The translations under genes and the position numbers were made by a program. A stretch of 9,315 nt of DNA from Archangium sp. (GTDB taxonomy: Bacteria > Myxococcota > Myxococcia > Myxococcales > Myxococcaceae), in assembly GCA_016793585.1 (NCBI GenBank), contig JAEUJR010000478.1, forward strand, positions 1 through 9,315, given 5' to 3'. Position 1 is the first letter of the stretch. Each line of letters starts with the position of its first letter. Shown piece after piece: positions 1 through 6,387 of this stretch. The notes under the pieces are model-generated. The model saw nothing but the letters and a program-made list of their open reading frames with translations. It was not told where the DNA came from and searched no databases.

Positions 1-97
1 CCAGCCGCCGGAGCTGCGTCGTGAACAGCGCGCCCGGCTGTCAGCTCCAACTGACCCTTCGTCCTCACTCGTCACGCGCGCGCTTCGGAGCAGCGTC

Positions 98-1981
98 GTG
101 AGCGAGACCGCCATCGTCACGCTCGTCGGCCGCCCGAACGCCGGCAAGTCGTCGCTGTTCAACGCCGTCACGGGCTCGCACGCGAAGGTCGGCAACTTCC
201 CCGGCGTCACCGTCGATGTGCTCGAAGCGCTCGTGACGGTGTCGGAGCACGAGACCCTGCGCTTCGTCGACCTGCCCGGCGTCTACACCATCGAAGGCGA
301 GGCCGACCCCGAGAGCGACGAAGGCCACGCCCGCCGCTTCCTCGACGACCTCTCGAAGCACCAGACACCTGCCGTCATCACCCAGGTGCTCGACTGCACA
401 CAGCTCGCCCTCGGGCTCCGCCTCACGCTCGAGCTTCGACGCCGCGGCCTGCCCCTCGTGGTGCTCGCGACCCAGCATGACGCGTTGATGGCGCAGGGCT
501 TCGAGCTCGACGCGACGGCGCTTGGTGAAGCGCTCGGCGTTCGCGTCGTCGCCACCAGCGCGCGTGACGTCAACGTGAAGGCCCGCGTGCTCGAGGCGAC
601 GAGCGAAGCGGCGCGCCTGAAGGCGGCTCCCCCGTCGGGCCCGCTCGACGTCACCGCGATCGCGAAGCGCGTGCTGCGCCCGAGGGTCGACGCGAAAGAG
701 GCGTTCGCCCGCGTGCGTGCGCGCACCGAGCGGCTCGACGGCGTGTTGCTCCACCCGCTGTTCGGGCCCGTCATCTTCCTCGGGCTGATGACCGCGCTGT
801 TTGCCGCGGTGTTCTTCATCGCCGAGCCGGTGACGGGCCTCATCGACGTGTTCAACCAGGCGCTGGCCGCCCGCATCGAAGCCCTGCTCGGCGCCGGCCT
901 GCTCTCGTCGCTGCTCGTCGACGGCGTGCTGGGCGGAGCGGGCACGGTGCTCGCGTTCCTCCCGCAGATCGTCATTCTCACCGTCGCCCTCGAGCTCATC
1001 GACGCCTCGGGTTACCTCGCGCGCGGCACGTTCCTGGTCGACCGGCTGCTGCGGTTCGCGGGGTTGGGTGGACGCTCCTTCGTGCCCCTGCTCTCGGCGC
1101 ACGCGTGCGCGGTGCCGGCCATCTCGGCCTCGCGCATCATTCGAGACCCCGGCCAGCGCCTTCGCACCATTCTCGTGTTGCCGTTGATGACCTGCTCGGC
1201 GCGCATTCCGACGTTCGGGTTGCTCATCGCGACGTTCTTCGCGGCGAAGTCGGTGTGGTTCCGCGGCGGGCTGTTCGTGGCCCTCTACTTCGCGGGCCTT
1301 GGCTTCGGGCTCATCGCCTCGCTGGTGCTGGGCCGCACGGTGAAGCGCACCTCGCAGCCGCGGCCGCTGGTGCTCGAGATGCCGCCGTACCGCGTGCCGC
1401 AGGCCGCCGTCGTCGCCCGGGTGGGCTGGCGCGCGGCCACCCGCTTCGTGCGTGACGTGGGGTCGGTGATTCTCGTCGCCTCGGTCGTCTTGTGGGCCCT
1501 GCTGACGGTGCCGGGTCCCAGCGCTGGAACACCTCCACCCGATGCGTCGCCCCGCGTGGTGGCGATGCACAACAGCCTCGCGGCGTCGGTGGGCCGGTTG
1601 CTCGAGCCCGTCACCGCGCCCGCCGGCTTCGACTGGCGGCTCAACGTCGGCCTCATCGGTTCCGTCGGAGCGCGTGAGCTCATGGTCGGCACCATGGGCG
1701 TCATCTTCGGCATCGAAGACGCGGGAGACGACAGCGCTCCGCTCGCCGAGCGCCTGCGTGAAGCGAAGCGCGCCGACGGCGCCACGGCCTACAGCGCCGC
1801 CACCGCCCTCGCGTTGATGGCCTTCTTCGTCATCGCCTGCCAGTGCATGAGCACGCTCGCGGCGGTACGGCGAGAGACCCGCTCGTGGCGCTGGCCCATC
1901 TTCTTGTTCGCGTACACGTACGGCGCGGCGTGGATTCTCTCGGTCGTGGTGTTCCAGGTCGCGCGCGCCGCCGGGCTCTGA
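98..1981 (+). CDS. feoB: FeoB-type ferrous iron transporter with N-terminal GTPase domain
   Basis: Predicted inner-membrane Fe(II) uptake protein, 627 residues. Seen: an N-terminal G domain with P-loop GRPNAGKSS (11-19), G2 Thr38 in NFPGVT, G3 DLPG (58-61) and G5 TSA (153-155). The G4 position reads TQHD (125-128) where FeoB normally has NxxD. A short helical linker ends at LDGVLLHPLFG (213-223), and the multi-span membrane domain follows. FeoB landmarks there are GGAGTVLAFLPQ (from about 279), the gate segment with Cys337 in HACAVP, PLMTCSARIP (362-371), EMPPYRVP, and a C-terminal ACQCMSTLAAVRRE block. E. coli FeoB is about 770 residues; the shortening appears to lie mainly in the linker between G domain and membrane domain. 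The GTG start at 98 is preferred because GGAG (87-90) sits 7 bases upstream, although the frame is open to the left edge. No feoA is visible within the window. The stop abuts that of the facing ppk2. Family call is firm; transported ion and activity are inferred. Confidence 0.94.
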   Translation: MSETAIVTLVGRPNAGKSSLFNAVTGSHAKVGNFPGVTVDVLEALVTVSEHETLRFVDLPGVYTIEGEADPESDEGHARRFLDDLSKHQTPAVITQVLDCTQLALGLRLTLELRRRGLPLVVLATQHDALMAQGFELDATALGEALGVRVVATSARDVNVKARVLEATSEAARLKAAPPSGPLDVTAIAKRVLRPRVDAKEAFARVRARTERLDGVLLHPLFGPVIFLGLMTALFAAVFFIAEPVTGLIDVFNQALAARIEALLGAGLLSSLLVDGVLGGAGTVLAFLPQIVILTVALELIDASGYLARGTFLVDRLLRFAGLGGRSFVPLLSAHACAVPAISASRIIRDPGQRLRTILVLPLMTCSARIPTFGLLIATFFAAKSVWFRGGLFVALYFAGLGFGLIASLVLGRTVKRTSQPRPLVLEMPPYRVPQAAVVARVGWRAATRFVRDVGSVILVASVVLWALLTVPGPSAGTPPPDASPRVVAMHNSLAASVGRLLEPVTAPAGFDWRLNVGLIGSVGARELMVGTMGVIFGIEDAGDDSAPLAERLREAKRADGATAYSAATALALMAFFVIACQCMSTLAAVRRETRSWRWPIFLFAYTYGAAWILSVVVFQVARAAGL

Positions 1982-1997
1982 TCAGGCCTTGCCCGGC
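1970..1997. terminator. Candidate bidirectional hairpin over the feoB/ppk2 stop codons
   Basis: GCCGGGC (1970-1976) and GCCCGGC (1991-1997) form a perfect 7-base GC-rich stem around a 14-base loop that contains both stop codons. Its near-central position would let it serve transcripts from both sides. There is no T-run on either strand, and GC-rich inverted repeats of this size do arise by chance, so support is limited. Confidence 0.25.
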
Positions 1998-3109
1998 ATC
2001 GGCGTCATCTGCTCCCCGCGCTCGAACACGATGCCCGCGCGCCCGACCAGCAGCGGGTCGACGGGGCCAATCTGATCAGCGTCTCTCTTCGTGTACGGCA
2101 ACGAGTGCAGCAGGTACCGCATCGCGTTCAACCGAGCTCTCTTCTTGCAGTCGCTCTTGATGACGACCCACGGGGCGTCGGTGGTGTCGGTGTGAAAGAA
2201 CATCGCCTCCTTCGCCTTCGTGTAGTCGTCCCACTTGTCGAGTGACGCGAGGTCGATGGGCGAGAGCTTCCAGTGCTTGAGCGGGTGCACCTCGCGCACC
2301 TTGAACCTTCGGCGCTGCTCGCGGCGGCTCACCGAGAACCAGAACTTGAAGAGGTGAATGCCCTGCCGCACGAGCATGCGCTCGAACTCTGGCGCCTGGC
2401 GCATGAACTCGAGGTACTCGGGCTCGGAGCAGAACCCCATCACCCGCTCGACGCCCGCGCGGTTGTACCAGCTGCGGTCGAACAGCACGATTTCGCCCGC
2501 CGTGGGCAGGTGCTCGACGTAGCGCTGGAAGTACCACTGGCCGCGCTCCTGCTCGCTCGGCTTCTCGAGGGCGACGACGCGCGCACCACGCGGGTTCAGG
2601 TGTTCGGTGAAGCGCTTGATGGCGCCGCCCTTGCCCGCCGCGTCGCGCCCTTCGAACAGCACCACCACGCGCTGGCCGGTGTCCTTCACCCAGGCCTGCA
2701 GCTTCAAGAGCTCGACCTGCAGACGGTACTTCTGCCGCTCGTACGTCTTTCGCGCGAGCAGGTTCTTGTACGGGTAGCCGCCACGCTGCCAGTCGGGCGC
2801 CAGCTCTTTGTCGGCCGCGCGCCGCTCGAGCTTGTCGAGGCCCTGCTGCTGCTCGAGCGCGCCTCGCAGAATGCGCATCGCGTCTGCCGGAGCCGTGCCC
2901 TCGAGCAGGTCGCGAATGGCCTGCGCTTTCACTTCGTCGGCGGCCGCGCTCTCCTGCTCGCTGGTGAACGCCTCGAGCGCCTTCGGCTCGAAGTCAGGAG
3001 CGGTGTCTCCAGCGACGACTTCACGGGCAGCTGCGCGACGACGGGAACGGCCTGGCACGGTGACTCCGGGAACGAGGGGGACGGGAATGACGAGGATTCC
3101 ACGTGCCAC
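1982..3109 (-). CDS. ppk2: Polyphosphate kinase 2 (class I-like PPK2)
   Basis: Cytosolic enzyme expected to transfer phosphate between polyphosphate and nucleoside diphosphates; single-domain class I PPK2 enzymes mainly make ADP/GDP into ATP/GTP from polyphosphate. Seen in the 375-residue reading: Walker A GRDAAGKGG (154-162), Walker B-type DRSWYNRAG (211-219), an arginine-rich lid SRREQRRRF (261-269), KLSPIDL (281-287) and KWDDYT (292-297), then KKRARLN. The core runs from about 105 to 340 and looks complete. The first 100 residues are a poorly recognisable extension. Two GTG starts are plausible: 3109, preceded by a weak GAG, and 3058, preceded by GGAG with a 5-base gap. The stretch between them is rich in Val and Pro and looks little like protein, so 3058 may be the true start (358 residues). 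It is the last of three same-strand genes, 59 bases after the SpoIIAA-like gene (110 if 3058 is used). Nucleotide preference cannot be read from sequence. Confidence 0.94.
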   Translation of the reverse strand: MARGILVIPVPLVPGVTVPGRSRRRAAAREVVAGDTAPDFEPKALEAFTSEQESAAADEVKAQAIRDLLEGTAPADAMRILRGALEQQQGLDKLERRAADKELAPDWQRGGYPYKNLLARKTYERQKYRLQVELLKLQAWVKDTGQRVVVLFEGRDAAGKGGAIKRFTEHLNPRGARVVALEKPSEQERGQWYFQRYVEHLPTAGEIVLFDRSWYNRAGVERVMGFCSEPEYLEFMRQAPEFERMLVRQGIHLFKFWFSVSRREQRRRFKVREVHPLKHWKLSPIDLASLDKWDDYTKAKEAMFFHTDTTDAPWVVIKSDCKKRARLNAMRYLLHSLPYTKRDADQIGPVDPLLVGRAGIVFERGEQMTPMPGKA

Positions 3110-3168
3110 GCTGGCTCGCCGTCACTTCCACGGTCTGCACGACGGCGCCGCGCAAACACTGCGGTCGA

Positions 3169-3558
3169 TCAGCTCGGCCCGACGAGGTGGCCCCACGCCT
3201 CTTTGCGGTCGAAGTACACGTGCGCCGTCTCGCCGAGGCCGCTCTCACGCAGAATGCGCTTCGACTGCAGCTCACCCACCGCCGTCTTCTTCACCACGCG
3301 CGCGGCGGCGACGAGCCCGTGCTGGGCCGCCCACCGGTTCATCTCGGTGATCTGATCAGTCAGGTGCGGCGGAATGACGTCGAGGTTCGTCTGGTCGACG
3401 AGACAGCGCCAGGTGGAGCCGAGCTTCTTCACCGCCGCTTTGAGTTCGTTCTCGTAGGCCGTGAGGGCGTCGGCGGTGAGCCGTCGAGGGTACTTCACCT
3501 CGATGACGCGCTCGCGCTCGTGAACCTGGACCTCGAATGAACCTTCAGACGACGGCAT
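3169..3558 (-). CDS. Small SpoIIAA-like (STAS/SEC14 fold) protein
   Basis: Soluble protein of 129 residues. The pattern is an N-terminal strand (FEVQVHERERVIEVKYP), a helix (TADALTAYENELKAAVKKL), a buried strand with conserved-looking acid (WRCLVDQTNLDV, Asp55), a second helix and a late strand with an Arg/Lys-rich segment. This matches the SpoIIAA-like/STAS-SEC14 proteins found as short orphan genes in proteobacteria and myxobacteria. The phosphorylatable DSS loop of true anti-sigma factor antagonists is not evident, so a direct partner-switching role is doubtful. The frame extends to 3609, but the ATG at 3558 is chosen because GGGAG lies 5 bases upstream and the longer N-terminus (Trp/Pro/Gly, from G-rich DNA) is not protein-like. 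It lies between the PrsW-like gene (96 bases upstream) and ppk2 (59 bases downstream, same strand). Existence of the gene is likely; the fold call is by pattern only. Confidence 0.65.
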   Translation of the reverse strand: MPSSEGSFEVQVHERERVIEVKYPRRLTADALTAYENELKAAVKKLGSTWRCLVDQTNLDVIPPHLTDQITEMNRWAAQHGLVAAARVVKKTAVGELQSKRILRESGLGETAHVYFDRKEAWGHLVGPS

Positions 3559-3585
3559 TGCAGCTCCCGGCCCCCACGGCCTTCT

Positions 3586-3614
3586 ATTAACCACACTCGG
3601 CCCCCTCATGTGGA
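3586..3614 (-). promoter_or_regulatory. Candidate promoter of the SpoIIAA-like gene
   Basis: Read on the minus strand, TCCACA (3614-3609), 4 of 6 to the -35 consensus, is followed after 17 bases by GTTAAT (3591-3586), 4 of 6 to the -10 consensus, in the most AT-rich stretch of the gap. Transcription would begin near 3579, giving a leader of about 20 bases with the GGGAG ribosome binding site. If real, the small gene and ppk2 can be transcribed apart from the protease gene. Confidence 0.3.
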
Positions 3615-3631
3615 ACAGCGGCGTCGCGTTC
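3613..3631. other. Compact hairpin between the PrsW-like and SpoIIAA-like genes
   Basis: GAAC (3613-3616) and GCG (3618-3620) pair with CGC (3625-3627) and GTTC (3628-3631), giving a 7-base stem with one bulged A and a 4-base loop. It lies 24 bases beyond the stop of the protease gene on the minus strand. It might end that transcript, but no T-run follows, so it is left as a structure without assigned role. Confidence 0.25.
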
Positions 3632-3654
3632 TGGTGACGGGTCGTGGAAAACCC

Positions 3655-4404
3655 TCACCGGAGCACGTAGCCCGCCTCGACGCGCTGCGGCCGCCGGTCG
3701 GGGTGGTGGTGGTCGCGGTCGTCGAGGGCGAGGGCCGCCGCCGCGCGCTGGCGCAGCACCAGAAAGCCGACGACCACGACCAGCAGCGGCACGAGCGCGA
3801 GGGCCAGCTCCCACCAGCCGGTCGACAGCGGCAACACGTACAGCGCCATGTCGAACGCGCCGTGCAGCAGCACCGCGATGACGAAGCCCCCCACGAGCCC
3901 GGGGCCCGAGCCGTCGAAGCGTCGCCGCGCCGCGAGGTCGCCGATGAACCCCGCCGCGATGGCGTGGCACGGCACCGAGAAGAACGCGCGCAGCACGAAG
4001 GTGCCGATGAAGCCGAAGGTCGTCTCCGAGGCCGACAGCGCCATCACGTTCTCGACGAGCGCGAAGCCAAGGCCTGCGCGCGTGGCGTAGACGATGCCGT
4101 CGAGCCGCTCGTCGAAGGCCGGGTGACGCCACACCGCCAGCGCGAGCACCAGCGCCTTCGCGCCTTCTTCGAGCAGCGCCGCCGAGACGAAGCCGTCGAA
4201 GAACGCCTGCGGTACGCCGCCGACCTGCACCAGTGGACTCAACGCGCGCTGAAGCCACAGCACTGGGAAGACCGAGAGCCCGCCGAGCACGGCCACCTTG
4301 CGCACCTGCCAGTGGGGCTCGGGCCGCTTCGCGTCGGCGAGGTCGACGAGCGTCATGAACGCCAGCGCCGGCAACGCTCCGGTCAGCGCCATCCACACGG
4401 GCAT
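3655..4404 (-). CDS. PrsW-family glutamic intramembrane protease
   Basis: Integral membrane protein of 249 residues. Seen: the PrsW signature motifs in order, namely EEGAK (79-83), GLGFALVEN (111-119, Glu118-Asn119), His147 in a CHAIAAGFIG segment, and HGAFD (181-185), each within or beside a hydrophobic span. About seven membrane segments are visible; the C-terminus is a short hydrophilic tail with DHHHPDRR. PrsW of Bacillus subtilis cleaves the anti-sigma factor RsiW at site 1; many family members have unknown substrates, and no anti-sigma factor gene is in this window. All presumed catalytic residues are present, so it should be active. The ATG at 4404 has GAGGG 7 bases upstream. It could head a unit with the SpoIIAA-like and PPK2 genes on the same strand. 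The substrate is unknown, so a gene name is not given. Confidence 0.85.
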   Translation of the reverse strand: MPVWMALTGALPALAFMTLVDLADAKRPEPHWQVRKVAVLGGLSVFPVLWLQRALSPLVQVGGVPQAFFDGFVSAALLEEGAKALVLALAVWRHPAFDERLDGIVYATRAGLGFALVENVMALSASETTFGFIGTFVLRAFFSVPCHAIAAGFIGDLAARRRFDGSGPGLVGGFVIAVLLHGAFDMALYVLPLSTGWWELALALVPLLVVVVGFLVLRQRAAAALALDDRDHHHPDRRPQRVEAGYVLR

Positions 4405-4563
4405 GGGCGCACCCTCGCACAGACGCGCGCGGGGCCAAACGAGTGCGCACGGAGCCCGGCCCGCAGGGAGGCGCGTGGGCGCCGACTCGCGGAGGCTGCC
4501 GACCGAGGTCCACCCGGGCCTGGAGCGAGCGCCATCGCGCGCCGGCGGGGTACACTGAGGCCG
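4405..4563. promoter_or_regulatory. 159-base divergent spacer between the PrsW-like and exported-protein genes
   Basis: Very GC-rich and non-coding by position. It must carry promoters for both directions, but the only hexamer close to a -10 box is TACACT (4551-4556) toward the exported-protein gene, with no matching -35. No clear inverted repeat or terminator is seen. Confidence 0.35.
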
Positions 4564-5352
4564 ATGCGACTGTTCGGCCTGCTGCTCCTCGTCTCAGGCG
4601 TCGCGTACGCCGACGCTCAGCACCTCGTCTTCAGCGGTGGCACCACGCGCGCCGACGGTGACGCTGCCCTCGCCTCGTGGAAGCGGCTGGCGCCCCTGGT
4701 CGACCCGCACGTGCGGCTGGCCGCGGGCTTTCCGAAGGTCGTCGAGAGCGCCTCGCTGCCCGGCCTCAAGCCCGGCTTCTTCATCGTCGTCCTCGGGCAG
4801 TGCGATTCGCTCGAGGCCTTCAATGTCATCAAGGCCATCTACCCGGCTGCGTACACCCGGCCCGTGACGGGAGCTCCGACTCCCGCCTGTCCGACGCTCA
4901 CCTCCGAGGCCTCCATCACCGCCGAGCGCGCGAGCTTCAAGACGCCAACCGCGGTGGTGAACGCGTTCTCGGTCGACACCGACTCGAAAGACGAACGCGG
5001 TTTTCCCCTGCGCGGAGGCGCTGTCGGCGTGGTGTTGGTGCATCGTCAGACCGGCGCAGTGCTCGACACCCTCACACGCGAGGGCGCCTCCGCGTCGACG
5101 TCGGTGGGGTCTGGCCCTGCTCCCGAAGAGACCTCGTGCAGCGCCGCCGTCAGCGCCACGAACGACCGGCTCGTCGTCACGCGCACCTGTCGCACCGAAG
5201 CGCGCGACTGCGGCAAGCAGGGCTGGGCGCGCGTGCGGTGGACCGAACGCGACCTCGTCAGCGTCACCAACGAGCGCTTCGTCACCCAGCAGCGCGAGAC
5301 CATCGACGAGAAGGCCGAGTGCCGCGCCGACTGGGGCGAGCAGGGCGATTAG
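4564..5352 (+). CDS. Exported protein of unknown function
   Basis: 262-residue precursor with a clear signal peptide: MR, then LFGLLLLVSGVAYA, with AxA-type cleavage sites after residue 16 (AYA) or 18 (ADA). No lipobox Cys is present, so the protein should be periplasmic, outer membrane-associated or secreted. Mature protein has six Cys (80, 109, 192, 209, 216, 253), an even number that would allow disulfides. The stretch LKPGFFIVVLGQCDSLEAFN (69-88) followed by AAYTRPV resembles the strand-helix pattern of SPOR-like domains, but this is a weak resemblance. The rest is not recognised. The frame is open upstream to 3610; ATG 4564 is chosen because the signal peptide begins there. GAGG ends only 3 bases before it, and TACACT at 4551-4556 could be a -10 box, so a leaderless transcript is possible. 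Its stop overlaps that of the facing beta-barrel gene. Confidence 0.8.
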   Translation: MRLFGLLLLVSGVAYADAQHLVFSGGTTRADGDAALASWKRLAPLVDPHVRLAAGFPKVVESASLPGLKPGFFIVVLGQCDSLEAFNVIKAIYPAAYTRPVTGAPTPACPTLTSEASITAERASFKTPTAVVNAFSVDTDSKDERGFPLRGGAVGVVLVHRQTGAVLDTLTREGASASTSVGSGPAPEETSCSAAVSATNDRLVVTRTCRTEARDCGKQGWARVRWTERDLVSVTNERFVTQQRETIDEKAECRADWGEQGD

Positions 5353-6056
5353 AGGTACAGCCGCAGCTCGATGCTGGGCGAGGGCACCAGGTTCGCGTTC
5401 ACCACCGAGGCGACGTTGCGTGAGTTCACCACCGCGCCCTCCGAGTCGACCAGCTGCGAGGCCGTCCAGAAGCGGTTGAGCGACACCCGCGCGAGCTGCG
5501 CCTGAAGGCGCACGGCCAGTCGCTCGAAGAAGCGCTTCTCGAGCGCGATGCCGCCCGCTGCGCCGACGGCGAAGGTCTGCGAGCTCGACGTCAGCTCCAT
5601 CGGCGTGGGCGTGAGAATGGAGACGACCGAGCCAGCGCCTGCGAAGCCGGTGGCCAGCGTGGCGAACAGGGTGAAGGCGACCGGCGCCGAGGCCGACGTG
5701 AGCGTGAACCGGGGGCTCACTCCGATGGCCACACTGCCCGACGGCGGGCTTCGCTGAGGCACGCCCACCACCGAGACGGAGCTCGTGCCCGCCTCGAGGC
5801 CCAGGCCCAGCGCGAAATGCGGCGAGAACGCCCGCTCGAGCGAGACGTTGGGGGTGAGCGATGGCGACGAGACGACGGTGAGTCCTCCGAGCCCGCCCGA
5901 GGGCGTGCCCAGGCTCCCCAGGCCCAGCAGGCCGCCGCCGAAGGTGTACGAGAGCCCGGCTCCCAGTGACCAGGTTGGCTCGAGGTCGGGCTCGTCTGCG
6001 TGGGCGAGAGCGGCGGTCACGGCGAGCACTGCGGCGGCGATTCGGGTCAGGGTCAT
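5349..6056 (-). CDS. Exported beta-barrel-like outer membrane protein
   Basis: 235-residue precursor. A signal peptide (MTLTRIAAAVLAVTAALAHA, cleavage expected after Ala20) is followed by alternating hydrophobic and polar strands with many Gly and Ser, for example FALGLGLEAG and TFAVGAAGGIALEKRFF, and a C-terminal strand SIELRLYL. This is the look of a small outer membrane beta-barrel (OmpA/OmpW-like size); roughly eight strands can be counted, but no named family is recognised. The final residue is Leu with Tyr before it, rather than the usual terminal Phe. The frame runs upstream to 6254, but ATG 6056 is preferred: GGAG lies 8 bases before it and the signal peptide starts there. No Cys is seen in the mature part. 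It faces the exported gene at 4564 with stop codons overlapping, and diverges from the 588-residue gene across a 331-base spacer. Confidence 0.72.
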   Translation of the reverse strand: MTLTRIAAAVLAVTAALAHADEPDLEPTWSLGAGLSYTFGGGLLGLGSLGTPSGGLGGLTVVSSPSLTPNVSLERAFSPHFALGLGLEAGTSSVSVVGVPQRSPPSGSVAIGVSPRFTLTSASAPVAFTLFATLATGFAGAGSVVSILTPTPMELTSSSQTFAVGAAGGIALEKRFFERLAVRLQAQLARVSLNRFWTASQLVDSEGAVVNSRNVASVVNANLVPSPSIELRLYL

Positions 6057-6125
6057 GCGCCGCGCTCCGAGCAAGCTGCACGCCAGCCCGCGCTCCTCGG
6101 TGAGGCGCTGAGAAGACGAGCGCGC

Positions 6126-6168
6126 CGCTGTCAGTTTGTCAGCGCGGCGCGGTGTCGCACTGACAGCG
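6126..6168. repeat. Perfect 10-base inverted repeat in the divergent spacer
   Basis: CGCTGTCAGT (6126-6135) is exactly complementary to ACTGACAGCG (6159-6168), with 23 bases between. A further GTCAG at 6138-6142 adds a direct repeat of the left arm with 8-base spacing. It could be an operator for a dimeric regulator or an RNA stem-loop. It is about 70 bases before the beta-barrel gene start on the minus strand. Confidence 0.5.
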
Positions 6169-6349
6169 ACGTTCTCGTGAAGAACTCGAACGCTCGTACG
6201 TCGCGTGCGTTCGCCCGACTCGAAGGCTCCGCGCTCATCCCGCGCGCTGATCAACGACTCTGCGCCGGCTCAGCGTGAGGCGATGAGAAGGCGTCGAGCA
6301 GCGCGCCTGACAGGTGCTGCTTGAGCGTCGTCACGGAGCAACGCGATTC

Positions 6350-6380
6350 CCCTGACGTCGGCCCTGACAAGGCGCAAACT
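6350..6380 (+). promoter_or_regulatory. Candidate promoter of the 588-residue gene
   Basis: CTGACG (6352-6357), 4 of 6 to the -35 consensus, is followed after 17 bases by CAAACT (6375-6380), 3 of 6 to the -10 consensus. Transcription would then start at about 6387-6388, on the start codon, which would fit the absence of a usable Shine-Dalgarno sequence. Weak on match quality. The -35 element overlaps the first of two CCCTGAC direct repeats, so these may instead be regulator sites. Confidence 0.2.
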
Positions 6381-6387
6381 GCCAGGC

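Larger units (their letters stand above)
6057..6387. promoter_or_regulatory. 331-base divergent spacer with inverted and direct repeats
   Basis: Non-coding stretch between two diverging genes; no convincing small gene is seen. It contains a perfect 10-base inverted repeat (6126-6135 with 6159-6168), a 7-base inverted repeat (6187-6193 with 6207-6213), a short GTTCT/AGAAC hairpin (6171-6185), an imperfect direct repeat (6100-6134 against 6275-6313), and two copies of CCCTGAC 12 bases apart (6350-6356 and 6362-6368). The pentamer CTGAC or its complement GTCAG occurs at 6130, 6138, 6160, 6307, 6352 and 6364; under even base use about 0.6 would be expected in this length over both strands. The spacer is long enough for two promoters plus operators. 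Function is inferred from position and repeat content only. Confidence 0.5.

Noticed and set aside
40..55. GTCAG/CTGAC hairpin before feoB as a terminator or Fur box
   Set aside because: Stem of only 5 bases with no T-run, and no resemblance to the AT-rich Fur consensus; kept only as part of the pentamer observation.
657..664. GCGATCGC, the HIP1 word of cyanobacteria
   Set aside because: Only one copy, inside feoB, encoding ordinary residues; nothing else suggests a cyanobacterium.
65..1570. 501-codon open frame opposite feoB
   Set aside because: Arg/Glu/His-rich composition typical of an antisense frame in GC-rich DNA; the facing frame is an intact FeoB with all family motifs.
2273..3355. 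360-codon plus frame opposite ppk2
   Set aside because: Leu/Ala/Glu/His-rich antisense shadow crossing the boundary between two real minus-strand genes.
3587..4555. 322-codon minus frame over the PrsW-like gene
   Set aside because: Gly/Ala/Arg low-complexity shadow; the PrsW motifs are in the other minus-strand frame.
3610..4563. N-terminal extension of the exported protein at 4564
   Set aside because: The upstream part of the frame is antisense to the protease gene and is Arg/Glu/His-rich; a normal signal peptide begins at 4564.
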